Below are positions 34,831 to 48,500 of a stretch of 64,000 nt of DNA, in pieces. Every line of letters starts with the position of its first letter. Position 1 is the first letter of the stretch. The notes under the pieces are model-generated. The model was not told where the DNA came from, made no database searches, and saw nothing but the letters and a program-made list of their open reading frames with translations. Source of the stretch: Iris pallida (taxonomy: Eukaryota; Streptophyta; Magnoliopsida; Asparagales; Iridaceae); the NCBI GenBank assembly GCA_029216955.1, contig JANAVB010033216.1, positions 6,557,638 to 6,621,637 on the forward strand, written 5' to 3'. The translations under genes were made by a program, and so were the position numbers.

Positions 34831-37800
34831 TGTCACGACCCGCACCCGGATATACGGATACGAATACGTGGGCCACGCCCAGCCAACGCCGCAGTATCGA
34901 CGGTAGAGCGCTGTCAAGTACTCTATACTAACTACAACATCTAGAGATCCATAACTAGAAATGTACTCATGTCATATCACGAAAACTAAGGAAGATAAGA
35001 CAAGAAATAATAACAATATCACTAGAACAACTAGAATCTACAAGGATCATAAGACAGGAAGATAATGAAGGAACAACAAGACTAACTAAGGAATAACTAC
35101 CAGACAACTCACATAGAGGAATAGTAAGAACCACCTCAGCTAGAATCATCCTGCAGTCCAACAAATGTGGCACAACTACTCCTAAAATTTTGTCAACATA
35201 TCCAGTCAGGATGGAACGAGCACAAATCTCAAATAACAGTTCTAATTAGACGATATTAAAAATATAGCAGTAAATAGAGAGAATATACGAGGTAAATAAT
35301 GTGTACATGAATCATGGTAAGGCATGTCAAGACTGTAACTGAATGTAAGAACATGAAAACAGTATAAATCATGTACAAAAATCCGGAACCATATCTATGT
35401 GAGTTTAGTATTAGTTTCAACATGTGATCGGTTTAGAACTTGATACAATGTTTGGCCTGGCTAATCATACGTGAGTGTATGATTAACACTATACAATGAT
35501 GATACAATGATACTATGGGGTATTGATCACATATCTACGCTAACACCCCCATCCCTGACTAATATAGTGGATCCAGTCATGACACGTCATGACACGTGAT
35601 TCTCTGAGAAGGTAGCTAGCCTTCGCAGGAATCCTGTCTATACAATGCACAAGGAACTAGGAAGACTTGCACAAAGCATACCATATATAAGAGGAATAAC
35701 ATCTTATGACGGGATCCAGACAAATACCAATCCGTGTGAACAATGTGTCAAGAGAACAAGGATATCTACACTAAATACTAGAAACAAAGACGATATCATA
35801 AAACAGAAATATTATCAGAGAATGTACTCGCCTGGGGTCTTGCTGTCAATATGAATCAGGGTTCAAAGTAAAACCACAGACCTAAAGATGAAATAATACA
35901 AGAGCTGATCAGGGTCAAAAGACATACTAAACATCTAGGTCAAACTAAGTCAAACTAAGACAAACTGGGTCAAGGTTGACGTACAGTTGACTTTGGTCAA
36001 CTGGTCAACTTCAGTCAACTCTAAGTCTAATCTAGGTTAAATAGGTCAATGGTTGATCTACAGTTGACTTGGTCAAAAAGTCAATGTTGGTTAAATCTGG
36101 TCAAACCTAGGTCAAATGTTGACTCTACTTCGACATCTAGTCAAAGTAGTCAACCATGGTCAATAAAGGTCAAGCTAGCCTCTATAAACATCTACAAGGT
36201 CAACTTATAAATTTCAGTGATTTAGAATCACTGAAATCGACGGGTCTCTAGAACAACCAAATGAGAAAATATTATAATAATAGGGTGACACAAAAAGAGA
36301 AGAAATCTACAGATGTTGTCGGATGATGAAACTAACATCACCAACGTGTCCAGAATGGTCAAAATAGCTAGAATAGCCTGTCCAAAGTCTAATTTGGACA
36401 CAGGGACAAAACAGTAATTTCGGGTCAAAATGATGTCCGCCGTTGGACACACTTTGTACCGAAAAGCGTGCCAAAATAAAAGTGCACAAAACCTAACAAA
36501 TTATATGTCCACGAATCCAGAATGACGATATGAACCCAACGGTATATCCAGAATTGGATTCCGTTGACCCGATCTCAAATTGGTCCGTTGACCTGGACAT
36601 TAAAATTTCGATTTGTACGAAAAAGCGTGTCGGAGCCAATGTCCTCAAAACTCAGCAAATTATATGTCAACGAGTCCAGAATGACGATACGAACTCAATC
36701 GTATATCCGAAATTGGATTCCGATGAGCCGAACTCAAAATGACCCGTTGACTCAGAAAGTGGGACCCGCTTTGCACCAAAATGCGTGCCAGGGCCCACAT
36801 TCTCCAAATCAAGCAAACTTTAAATGAAAACAGGCCAGAACGATGCCACGAGTCTACTAGTGGTGTCAGAAATTGAATCCGGAGTCCCGGGTTCAAAAAT
36901 AGAATTTTACAAGTACAACTTAAAGAATTCGAACGACAAACTTTGGCGTCGAATTCGACCGACCTAACAAGCCAAACTGAAATGGAATCTAAAGGGGGGC
37001 AGGAAGAGGGTTATACTAGCTGTGCACCGAAACTGGTGGCGCACAAAACGGAGCTGCAACGACGAAGGTACGAACCCACGAAGTTGGCATCGCAAAACTG
37101 TCCAAAAACAGTACAAATTAAAACGTCAACTTGGTGGCCGATTTTGATGTATCAAACGACGAAATTAATGCATAAAATTTGAGATGGATGAAGGGGTATA
37201 TACCGAGATTGAGACGGAGCGAAGAAATCGCCGATCCAACGGTCGGATTGTCCAGAAAATCAGCACGAAGTTGCTGTCCCGGAGCGAACTTTCTGAAGTT
37301 CGTCCGCGCGCGCGTCGACGGAACTCCGAAAAAAATGCTGAAATCGCCTAGACGGCACGTCCCGGAGGACGTTGGTCGCCACAGGGTGGTGCGCCTGGGT
37401 GCGCTCGGCCATGGGGGTGCCAACCCGACGGTGGCGCGGCCGGAGACCTCGCCGGCGGCGGCTGCGCGCGCGGCGGCGTGCGACTGCTGCCGTGGCAGCT
37501 GCTGCCGCTGCGTGCGCTGTGCTCCCGGCGACTAGGGCGGCGATGGCACGGCGCAGCGGCAGTGGCGCGGTGGCGGAGGTGAAGTTGATGATGGTGGTGT
37601 TGGAGTGGAGGTGGTGGTGCATGAGATGTTGGTGGTGGTAGTAGAGTTTCAAGAAGAAGAAGAAGAAGAAGGAGAGAAGATGATGGTGAGGATGGTGAAG
37701 TCGGGAGGAGTAGGAAGGAGCTCGGGAAGGCTCTCGGCCAGAGGGTGGCTGGGCTGTGGGGGTGGAGTGGTGTGTGTTGAGTGAGAGAGAGAGTTGTGTG

Positions 37801-37996
37801 TGTGTGGGTGTTCGTATGGAGAGGAAGAGAGAGTGTGATGTATGTATATTTTGTATGTGTGTGTTTAGTAGAAAGAGAGAGAGTGAGAATATATATTAAT
37901 GAGATAGAGAGAGAGAGAGAGAAAGAGATGGGGAGGGTGTCGGCCACATGGGGGGTGCTCCTGTGAGGTGGAAGGGGTGAGGTGTGTGGAGAGAAT

Positions 37997-38061
<65 letters not shown>

Positions 38062-38705
38062 TATGTATATATAATATATATGAGTGTGTACATATTATAT
38101 ATATAGAGAGAGAAAGTTAAGGGAGAGAATAGAGGGAGGGGGTGCTGCTCGGGTATAGGGGGATGCTGATGGGAGAGGGGAGAGAGAGAGAGTGAGGTGA
38201 GAGAGTGTTAGATATTAAATGAGAGAGGGAGATATTTGTGTATATATTATATATATATATATGTATATGTATATATATACAAGAGAGGGAAATAGATATT
38301 TTGAGTAGGGAAAAGGACAAAGTCAATAGTGGTGTGTATGGGCAGTGGTGTGTATGGGCAGTCATGATAGGGTCCATGCCAAACTGGGTTGGACATTGGG
38401 CCAAGTTTGGACAAAGTCGAAGCCAAGATTTAATTAATTTACAAATTAAGCAAATTAAATCATGGATGAAATAGGAGCACAAGGGAACAAGTTTGAGTGG
38501 CACACCATATATCAACATGAAGGTAATCTCGTCTACTACAAACTTCAAGAAGGAAGTTTCCAGAGACTGGCATCCCTGATGCTCTAGAATTCCAAGTCAC
38601 GGTAAACAGCATTAATGACCAAAAATTAATTATATAGAAATGAATTATTGAAAATAATTCATTTGAAAATTCAAAAAATAATTCGGGAAATTCAGGGGGC
38701 TTACA
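34831..38705 (-). repeat. E2 3' LTR (3875 bp)
   Basis: It contains a TTGAC/GTCAA-rich block (35918-36200), the module shared with other gypsy LTRs (about 36360-36900), a GC-rich leader (37260-37580), GA-rich tracts and (TA)n at about 37998-38052. It carries 570 bp (36666-37235) missing from the other LTR. Confidence 0.9.
35918..36200. promoter_or_regulatory. Dense TTGAC (W-box-like) cluster in the E2 LTR
   Basis: About twenty TTGAC cores occur on either strand in some 280 bp, about twelve as GGTCAA (TTGACC on the minus strand). TTGAC(C/T) is the W-box bound by WRKY factors. The block is repeated in the other LTR. Function is inferred from motif density only. Confidence 0.5.
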
Positions 38706-40616
38706 TCCTACCCACCTTATAGAAATTTCGTCCTCGAAATTAAGGTTGTAGTAGGGGCAAAACAAGATAGAAAGTTTTAGGCAAAAACTTAGACACGATC
38801 ATAGAATGACAAGTTTGCACGATTAAGATATTCAATTCACAATTATTTTGGCACGATGAAAAATTTCCGCACGATAGAATCAAAATATGAACAGAATCAT
38901 ATAGGCACTATTATAGATAAGTTAAGTCATTGGGACACGATTCAGAAAATGAGACTCCGGCATAATCAAGGATAGTATGAAGCCTAATCGTGATTGGAAT
39001 AGAATTTAGTCATTTGTCAGAATTGAATCGAAAGTTTAAAGCACGAGTGATGATAGCATTGTCCAATCACGATGAAAATAAATAATTTAGTCTCAGTACG
39101 ATTTAAATTGTTCAAATTTTGAGTAAATCAGAATTTGGGCAAGATGGAGAACAAAATCAACGAAATATGGACACGAGCATCTAAGAAGGAAATCATATCA
39201 CAATGGAATTCGAAACCATTTAAGTTTAATCAACAATCAAGACTCTTTGGCACGATAAACTAGACAACCAGAATTGATTGGTCAATCAGAGAGGATCAAT
39301 CTCATGATATCAAAATATAATAAACAAATCAAGGATGTAGAATTGAATTACTTCTGTTATCATAGAAACCAGAATATGGGATCGTAGGAGGAAGCCGGGG
39401 TAATCATCTTGCTCTGCTTCGACTACTACCAACAATGTCTACTCCGAGACGGATGATTACGATACTTCCTCGATTTCTCCGAATATAAAAAGATATGAAA
39501 ATTCTAAAATTTTCTAGGTTTTCAAAGTATGGCTGACAGAAGTAGATACGAGATAGGTAATTGGTGGAACCAAGACATAATTGATCAGGACGGAGGAAGT
39601 AAGGGTAAGATGAGGAAATCATCATGCGATGAGGAAGAGAAGAATGGGAAAACAGAAGTAATAGTAGGAACTGCTCTTACCCAATAGGTTAAAATAAGTG
39701 AATCAATTTAAGATACGATCTGATAACCATACACGTCTATCCCAAATCATGTTGCCAGAATTCTCGCCACGCCAGTAAGCATAGCGGTAATAAACAATGA
39801 AGTCCATAACTATGGTATACACCCTATAATCATATCATCTAGATTCCTTACCATGCCAACCGGTATGGCTGCAAGAGAATCTAAATGACATAACTAGTAT
39901 AGTATATCCAAATCAGGCTCCATGTCCTTGTCTCGCTAGCTAATATGAATGCGATGAATTCTAAACTCCATAAATAAAATAGACACTTACCGTTCTCATC
40001 GTCCTCATCCAAAATATGTTTATCAGGATATCTTAACTCAATTCTTAAAAGAATTATCCAAAACAAAATCAAAGGTCAACAACGAATATTAAGATTTAAA
40101 ATTCAACAACAAGTCAAGGGTAAGTTAATAGAAACAACGGAAACGACTTCCGAGATAGGGTTCAGAGAAAAATCTCAGGAAAAGTCCCGAGGGTATTACC
40201 TAGGTCAAGATAGAAAATGGTGGAATATAATCTAAAACAAACCTCGACCATGATGCGAGGTTGGTAAATCATATTCTCTCCCCAACCTAGATGATATACA
40301 AGTCCAACTTATACCTTCCCTCTGGGATCCACGACTCATCCCAAGAAAGAATAAAGTTTGATACGGACAATATTTCAAAAATCAGGACGGACAGGAACAA
40401 ATGGAAAAGTTTCGAAAGTTCGAAATAAGATTCCCAGGGGTTATCCCTGGAATCTACCAAGAGTTCCTAATATGTGACTGAGTACCAAATCCTAAAATAT
40501 TCCATTACTCAACCTTAATCCTAGGGCAGGCTCGCAGTAGTACAGATAAACTCAAGTACTACTACGACTTCGCATTAATTGTAAAGACTGACCTGCATGG
40601 GCCACCACTAAAAATG
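38706..40616 (-). other. E2 internal region, non-coding
   Basis: The sense strand starts with the primer site and ends AATTTCGAGGACGAAATTT then CTATAAGGTGGGTAGGA before the 3' LTR. No frame longer than about 75 codons and no Gag or Pol motif is seen. CACGAT recurs many times between about 38790 and 39260, spaced irregularly. Confidence 0.8.
40591..40607 (-). promoter_or_regulatory. E2 primer-binding site matching tRNA-Ile(AAU)
   Basis: The plus strand reads ACCTGCATGGGCCACCA, 9 bp inside the 5' LTR, the same 17 bases and spacing as E1. Confidence 0.75.
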
Positions 40617-43215
40617 TGTCACGACCCGTACCCGGATATACGGATATGAATACGTGGGCCACGCCCAGCCTACGCCGCAGTATCGGCGGTAGAGCGCTGT
40701 CAAGTACTCTATACTAACTACAACATCTAGAGATCTATAACTAGAAATGTACTCATGTCACATCACGAAAACTAAGGAAGATAAGACAAGAAATAATAAC
40801 AATATCACTAGAACAACTAGAATCTACAAGGATCATAAGACAGAAAGATAATGAAGGAACAACAAGACTAACTAAGGAATAACTACCAAGCAACTCACAT
40901 AGAGGAACAGTGAGAACCACCTCAGCTAGAATCATCCTGCAGTCCAACAAATATGGCACAACTACTCCTAAAATTTTGTCAACATATCCAATCAGGATGG
41001 AACGAGCACAAATATTAAATAACAGTTCTAATTAGACGATATTGAAAATGTAGCAGTAAATAGAGAGAATATACGAGGTAAATAATGTGTACATGAATCA
41101 TGGTAAGGCATGTCAAGACTGTAACTGAATGTAAGAACAGAAAAAACAGTATAAATCATGTACAAAAATCCGGAACCATATCTATGTGAGTTTAGTATTA
41201 GTTTCAACATGTGATCGGCTTAGAACTTGATACAATGTTTGGCCTGGCTAATCATACGTGAGTGTATGATTAACACTATACAATGATGATACAATGATAC
41301 TATGGGGTATTGATCATATATCTACGCTAACACCCCCATCCCTGACTAATATAGTGGATCCAGTCATGACACGTCATGACACGTGATTCTCTGAGAAGGT
41401 AGCTAGCCTTCGCAGGAATCATGTCTATACAATGCACAAGGAACTAGAAAGACTTGCACAAAGTATACCATATATAAGAGGAATAACATCTTATGACGGG
41501 ATCCAGACAAATACCAATCCGTGTGAACAATGTGTCAAGAGAACAAGGATATCTACACTAAATACTAGAAACAAAGACGATATCATAAAACAGAAATATT
41601 ATCAGAGAATGTACTCGCCTGGGGTCCTGCTGTCAATATGAATCAGGGTTCAGAGTAAAACCACAGACCTAAAGATGAAATAATACAAGAGCTGATCAGG
41701 GTCAAAAGACATACTAAACATCTAGGTCAAACTAAGTCAAACTAAGACAAACTGGGTCAAGGTTGACGTACAGTTGACTTTGGTCAACTGGTCAACTCCA
41801 GTCAACTCTAAGTCTAATCTAGGTTAAATAGGTCAATGGTTGATCTACAGTTGACTTGGTCAAAAAGTCAACGTTGGTTAAATCTGGTCAAACCTAGGTC
41901 AAATGTTGACTCTACTTCGACATCTAGTCAAAGTAGTCAACCATGGTCAATAAAGGTCAAGCTAGCCTCTATAAACATCTACAAGGTCAACTTATGAATT
42001 TCAGTGATTTAGAATCACTGAAATCGACGGGTCTCTAGAACAACCAAAAGGAGAAAATATTATAATAATAGGGTGACACAAAAAGGAAAGAAATCTACAG
42101 ATGTTGTCGGATGATAAAACTAACATCACCAACGTGTCCAGAATGGTCAAAATAGCTAGAATAGCCTGTCCAAAAGTCTAATTTGGACACAGGGACAAAA
42201 CAGTAATTTCGGATCAAAATGATGTTCGCCGTTGGACACACTTTGTACCGAAAAGCGTGCCAAAATAAAAGTGCACAAAACCTAACAAATTATATGTCCA
42301 CGAATCCAGAATGACGATACGAACCCAACGGTATATCCAGAATTGGATTCCGTTGACCCGATCTCAAATTGGTCCGTTGACCTGGATATTAAAATTTCGA
42401 TTTGTACGGAAAAGCGTGTCGGAGCCAATGTCCTCAAAACTCAGCAAATTATATCCAACGGTCGGATTGTCCAGAAAATCGGCACGAAGTTGCTGTCCCG
42501 GAGCGAACTTTCTGAAGTTCGTCCGCGCGCGCGTCGACGGAACTCCGAGAAAAATGCTGAAATCGCCTAGACGGCGCGTCCCGGAGGACGTTGGCCGCCA
42601 TAGGGTGGTGCGCCTGGGTGCGCCCGGCCATGGGGGTGCCAACCCGGCGGTGGCGCGGCCGGAGACCTCGCCGGCGGCGGCGGCTGCGCGCGTGGCGGCG
42701 TGCGGCTGCTGCCGTGGCAGCTGCTGTCGCTGCGTGCGCTGTGCTCGCGGCGACCAGGGCGACGGTGGCACGGCGCAGCGGCGGTGGCGCAGTGGCGGAG
42801 GTGAAGTTGATGATGGTGGTGTTGGAGTGGAGGTGGTGGTGCATGAGATGTTGGTGGTGGTAGTAGAGTTTCAAGAAGAAGAAGAAGAAGGAGAGAAGAT
42901 GATGGTGAGGATGGTGAAGTCGGGAGGAGGAGGAAGGAGCTCGGGGAGGCTCTCGGCCAGAGGGTGGCTGGGCTGTGGGGGTGGAGTGGTGTGTGTTGAG
43001 TGAGAGAGAGAGTTGTGTGTGTGTGGGTATTCGTATGGAGAGGAAGAGAGAGTGTGATGTATGTATATTTTGTATGTGTGTGTTTAGTAGAAAGAGAGAG
43101 AGAGTGAGAATAGATATTAATGAGATGGAAAGAGAGAGAGAAAGAGATGGGGAGGGTGTCGGCCACATGGGGGGGTGCTCCTGTGAGGTGGAGGGGGTGA
43201 GGTGTGTGGAGAGAA

Positions 43216-43292
<77 letters not shown>

Positions 43293-43462
43293 GTATATAT
43301 AATATATATGAGTGTGTACATGTTATATATAGAGAGAGAGGAAGTTAAGGGAGAGAATAGAGGGAGGGGGTGCTGCTCGGGTATAGGGGGATGCTGATGG
43401 GAGAGGGGAGAGAGAGAGTGAGGTGAGAGAGTGTTAGATATTAAATGAGAGAGGAAGATATT

Positions 43463-43545
<83 letters not shown>

Positions 43546-43976
43546 TATGTATATGTATATATATACAAGAGAGGGAAATAGATATTTTGAGTAGGGAAAA
43601 GGACAAAGTCAATAGTGGTGTGTATGGGCAGTCATGATAGGGTCCATGCCAAACTGGGTCGGACATTGGGCCAAGTTTGGACAATGTCGAAGCCAAGATT
43701 TAATTAATTTATAAATTAAGCAAATTAAATCATGGATGAAATAGGAGCACAAGGGAACAAGTTTGAGTGGGACACCATATATCAACATGAAGGTAATCTC
43801 GTCTACTACAAACTTCAAGAAGGAAGTTTCCAGAGACTGGCATCCCTGATGCTCTAGAATTCCAAGTCATGGTAAAGAGCATTAATGACCAAAAATTAAT
43901 TATATAGAAATGAATTATTGAAAATAATTCATTAAAAAATTCAAAAAAATAATTCGGGAAATTCAGGGGGCTTACA
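40617..43976 (-). repeat. E2 5' LTR (3360 bp)
   Basis: It is collinear with 34831-38705, including the TTGAC-rich block (41697-41990), GC-rich leader (42480-42790) and AT tracts (43217-43290 and 43470-43540). It lacks the 570-bp segment that follows CAGCAAATTATAT in the other LTR. Confidence 0.9.
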
Positions 43977-44604
43977 CGTGGCGAGCTCGTCGGCGGTGGT
44001 TGGGGGCTGTGAGGGTAGCTAGGGAGGTGGCGGAGTGGTGTCGCCGGAGTTAGGGTTCCGGTTAGGGTTTTTGGGGAAGAAGTGGAGCTGGGGGCGTCGA
44101 TGGTGGTCGGGGTGATGGGGGTTGGGTCGGGGTGAGTGAGGGGGTCATTTATAGGGGCTTAGAGTCGGTCGAACGGGGCTAGGTCGGCCGGAAATGGCGG
44201 GGGGCAGCTGGCCGGTCGTCGGCAGCTGGCCAGTCGTCGGGGGTGGGTAGGATTAGGGTTTAGCGTCTAGGTCCCTGTAGTTTAGGTAATTACAACTAGG
44301 TACTCCTAGTGTCTAAATGCAAATTAGAATTTGCATTCCGCAATTTAAAACAATCTAATAATTGCAAACTGATATATTAACAATTAAATAAATTACAAAA
44401 CCATATTAAAACAATTCTAAAAATTTAAAAATGATATTAAAATATTTTAGAAAATTGCAAATTAATATTTTAACTATTAAAACTCATTTAAAAATTCTAG
44501 AAAATTTCCTAAAAATCATAATAAAATTTTAAGGCTATAAATGACATTAAAAATTAATTAACACTTAATTAACTAAAATTTGAAAAACAGGGGCTTACAC
44601 CTTG

Positions 44605-45353
44605 ATACATGATTCTTTGAGATATCTTTATGAGTGTGTATCATATAGTATTTGACTTTGATAATAACCAAATAGAATTTATAATAACGATCATTTTGAT
44701 GAAGATAATCATTATAATAATGATCATCGGGATAAATGTATGAGAGAGCATATAAAACAAGATTTTAAAAACTCACCGGAAGAAGTAGTCCTATTTTAGA
44801 GGAAGTAGAAGAGAAACAAAAAATAGAAAGAAATTAAGATACAATATTAGTAGTTATAATTATATTGTAAGGATATAAATAACATAATAATATTCAAAAT
44901 CTACCGATTTAAGGTATTTATAAAGACACCCAAAATTATATTAAACTGATCTTGGGAGGTTTTGAGCCAACCGAAACCAGTATCTCAAAAAAATTACGAA
45001 ACAAGATCTTTTTAAACACTTCATAAAAGGATAGCTCAAAAACTTCCCAAAAAATCAATAAAAACACCATTGTCAAGCAGAATCTAAGTATTACTTTTGC
45101 TCTCAATTTCTTTGGCCTTTCAAAATATTTTTTTAATAAAAAATACAATTTCACAACAAAAAGAAAAGAAAGTTAATTTCCTCTCCTTGCCTTCCCTTTC
45201 CTCCAAACCAAATGAAAGCCTTCAAGTTATATGTCCATAACATTTAAAAAAAAATATTTTGAAGATATTAGATATAAAAAATTGAATACAATGTCTAACA
45301 ATTTAGGATGCTCATGATATTTTGTTGTTGTTGTGCCTTTAACACAGCCCTAT
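44605..45353. other. Intergenic AT-rich DNA upstream of PRPL35
   Basis: This is the original flank of the E1 insertion, directly continuous with 7181 before E1 arrived. No gene or repeat is recognised. Confidence 0.6.
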
Positions 45354-45505
45354 AGTGTGGGCTTTGGCCCATATGATAACGAAAGATCCTCCTCCTCCTC
45401 CTCCTTCCCTTCCTCTCTGTGTCCCCATATATCCATCTATCTATCCATCTATCCATCCAGAAAATGCTCTAAGACTGGAACGGACAGGCACACTTGTACA
45501 GAAGA
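45354..45505 (+). promoter_or_regulatory. PRPL35 proximal promoter and 5' UTR
   Basis: TGGGCT (45358-45363) and an inverted TGGGCC (45366-45371) sit 140 bp before the start codon. Paired TGGGC(C/T) 'site II' elements are typical of plant ribosomal-protein and housekeeping promoters and are bound by TCP factors. A CT-rich tract (45387-45420) and an ATCC/ATCT run (about 45430-45460) follow, with CATATATCC at about 45425. Confidence 0.55.
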
Positions 45506-48500
45506 ATGGCGTCCTCCCTCCTCACGAGCTGCTGCTTCTCACTTCCGGTCCTCTCCTTCAGCAGCAGCAGCAGCAGGCTCAGTCCTCCCAAATCCCTCCT
45601 CTCCCTAAGGACGAGGAGCCCTAACACCCTCCTCTCCTCCTCCAAATCCCTGTCCCTATTAGAACCACTGACCCTCCCCAAAACAATAACCTCCCCCTCC
45701 CACTCTCCCTCCCGTTTCTCCGTCTTCGCCGCGAAAGGCTACAAGATGAAGACCCACAAGGTGAAACATTCCCTCTTATTCATTCTATTATTGCGATGAA
45801 CAAGTTTTTGTTTCCTTTTTCTTGATCGTATATACGTATTTGTTTGTCTATTAGGCATCGGCGAAGCGATTCCGGGTGACCGGCAAGGGGAAGATCGTGA
45901 GGAGGAGGGCAGGGAAGCAGCATCTCCTGGCCAAGAAGAACACCAAGAGGAAGCTCAGGCTTTCCAAAATGGTAACCAATTAGTTACAAACACCCACTTG
46001 TCCACAATTACATTCGGGCTCGTTTGGTTCGCGGAAAGGAAAGGAAATCAATCCATTGTTATTTCCATGGTCATGGGAAATTGCAATTCCCATCACTTTT
46101 CCTTTCCGGTGTTTGGAAAAGTCCGGAAAATTGGAAGGGAAAGTGAATAATTGTGGTGGGAAAGTGAATCCATGGGTGAGTGGGGGAATCATTTCCCCCC
46201 TATGTCCCTTTCCCTTGGGAATACTGCTCTCTTTATTTGGCATCCAAACACATGAAAGGAATTACTTTTTTTTTTTTTTCCAAAGTCCTGATTCTGCGAA
46301 CCAAACGTGGCCTAAGGCTAGTTCGGTTCGCGAAATCAGGACTTTCGGAAATAAAAGTAATTGTTTTCATGTGTTTGGATGCCAAAGAAAGAGAGCAAGA
46401 AAGGGGAGTGATTCCCACAGGAAAGGAAAATATAGGAAAAAATGGTTCCTCCACCAACCCCAATAAAGCCCTGTTTGGATGTTACTTTAAAATCACTTTT
46501 CTGCGTTTAAAAGCAAAAAAGTGACAAAAGTATGTTTGGAAGCCTAAACTTAGAAAAAAAATTTGGAAAAATTTCCTCCTCCGCTCGACTGCGAGCCGAC
46601 GGCGGTGTCGTGTCCTCCTCGTCAAGCCCTAACCCTAAATGTTTCCAAAATAGTTTGGACACGTGTATCGGATACAACAAATTGTTTCTTGGACATAGTT
46701 GGACACAAAATAGTGTGGATATCATTTTCTAAAAATATTTTACCAAACAAAATATTCAAAAATAAATAAATTACTTTCCAGATAAAAAGTAACCAAACAC
46801 AAAACCAAAATTTCTATATTCAGAAAACAACTTTATAACTTACTTTCAGAAAACTATTTCCATAACAAAATTTCAGAAAGCCTATCCAAACGGACCTGAA
46901 TCCCACTCAAGAATTCACTATCCTCCCAAATTTCCTGACATTTAAATTTTTCTGGCCTTTCCAAACACTGAATAGGAAAATTAATGGAAATTGTAATTTC
47001 CCAAAGGAAAGAGCAAATAATTGATTTCCTTTCCTTTCTGCAAACCAAATGAGGCCTAAAGGGGGCGTTTTGTTCGCGGAAAGGAAAAGGAACGGAAAGC
47101 AATTCTTTGTTCTTACCTTTCATTTGGGAAATTGTAATTTCCATCAATTTTTCTTTTCCGTGTTTGGAAAGGCCAGTAATATAGTGTGAATACATCTTTG
47201 AGTATGATAGTTTACATGGGCGGAGCTAGGATTTAATTCATGAGGGGGGCGTGTTACTATATATAATTTTTTTTAAAGTTGTCATATTAATTGAACTTCA
47301 ATAGCAAAAAATATATTCAAAAAATTCAAACAAGAATGAACAAAAAATAAAGAAAAAAAGAAAAAGAAAAGTCAAATACTCCCAAATTTTAGAAAAGAAG
47401 GAAAAAATTGTTTAAATGTTCAGCAAGAGTCTCGAACCCTTGCCTTTCTTTTGAATGCTTAAAGCACCACCAATTGAGCTAACTTGATCTTTGTACATAA
47501 AAAGGCCAAACCTTTATATATTGTAACACGTCAAAAATTTTCTATGTAGTAATTGACAATTTTTAAAAAAATTGGAGGCGCCGTGGCCCCCCTTGGACTC
47601 TTAATAAATCCGCCTCTGATAGTTTAGTCCTAAATTTTGGTGATAAATGCAGTTGGGGTGGGTGGGGGAACCATTTTCCCACTATAAAGGAATCATTTTC
47701 CTTTCTTGCTCCTTCCATTTGTCATCCAAACACAGGAAATGAATGCCTTTCCTTACCCAAGACCCTGATTTCGTGAATCAAACGTGGTTAAACTTCACTA
47801 ACAAAGATTGGGAACTAGTGTTTGAGGGTTGGCTGTTGTGGTACTAGTGAACTTGGAGGCCTTCGAGCTAAAATAACCCAAGCTTTCTTTGGAAGATTGA
47901 CATATATTAAAGGAAAAGTCTAGAACAAATACATATAGTTTTCTGATCATCCCAGTTCGATTCTGGTTGCCGTTTATGGCTTACAAATTTAATAAAAGTT
48001 TATTGAAAAAAGAGAATTTAGGATAATTTTACAACTTGTCAATTCCAGAAAAATATAAATTTCTAGAATTTTACTACTTTATGAAATTTTCTGATACATG
48101 GAGAGAGCATCTGTCATGTCATAGTTAATGAGAGTGACACAGACAGAACTCTATTTGGTCGTAACAAGTAAAATATACATGTAATAGACATTAAATTTTA
48201 GTGTTCAAGCCATACCTATTTACTTTGGTAGAACGGAACTACTATCCTGTCTGTGTTGGACACAATATGCATGGACATGCCAAATTAGATTTCACATCCA
48301 TATCACCGTGTTCGCTGTGTCATGTCGTGTCCACTTCGTGCAACATAGCTAGTATAGGTGCCAATTCAGTCAATACAATGCTGTCACTGTTGAAAGAGCA
48401 AAGATAACAAGTTAGAACTCATCGTTATTTGTTGGGTATAGGATATGGGGTTAGTTCATTCAAGCAAAAGTTTAGACTGATTTGGCTGACGCAATTCAGG

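Larger units (their letters stand above)
34831..43976 (-). mobile_element. E2: complete non-coding LTR retrotransposon (LARD-like) in the E1 5' LTR
   Basis: Exact duplications CGTGG (34826-34830 and 43977-43981) flank an element with TGTCACGACC ... GGGGGCTTACA termini on the plus strand. The two LTRs are 34831-38705 and 40617-43976, around a 1911-bp interior without gag or pol. Primer site and polypurine region place it on the minus strand and match E1 and the gag-only element. The original E1 sequence is intact in the other LTR near 21566-21580. It must have relied on proteins of another element. Confidence 0.9.
47061..47788. mobile_element. MITE copy D, interrupted by a hAT element
   Basis: It starts GGGGGCGTTTTGTTCGCGG in the orientation of copy A and ends GTGAATCAAACGTGG. 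The hAT element 47215-47618 splits it. Confidence 0.6.

Noticed and set aside
37348..37947. 199-residue Ser/Thr/His-rich frame (and 42449-43168)
   Set aside because: It comes from GA/CT microsatellites and the GC-rich leader of the E2 LTR; several phases are open at once.
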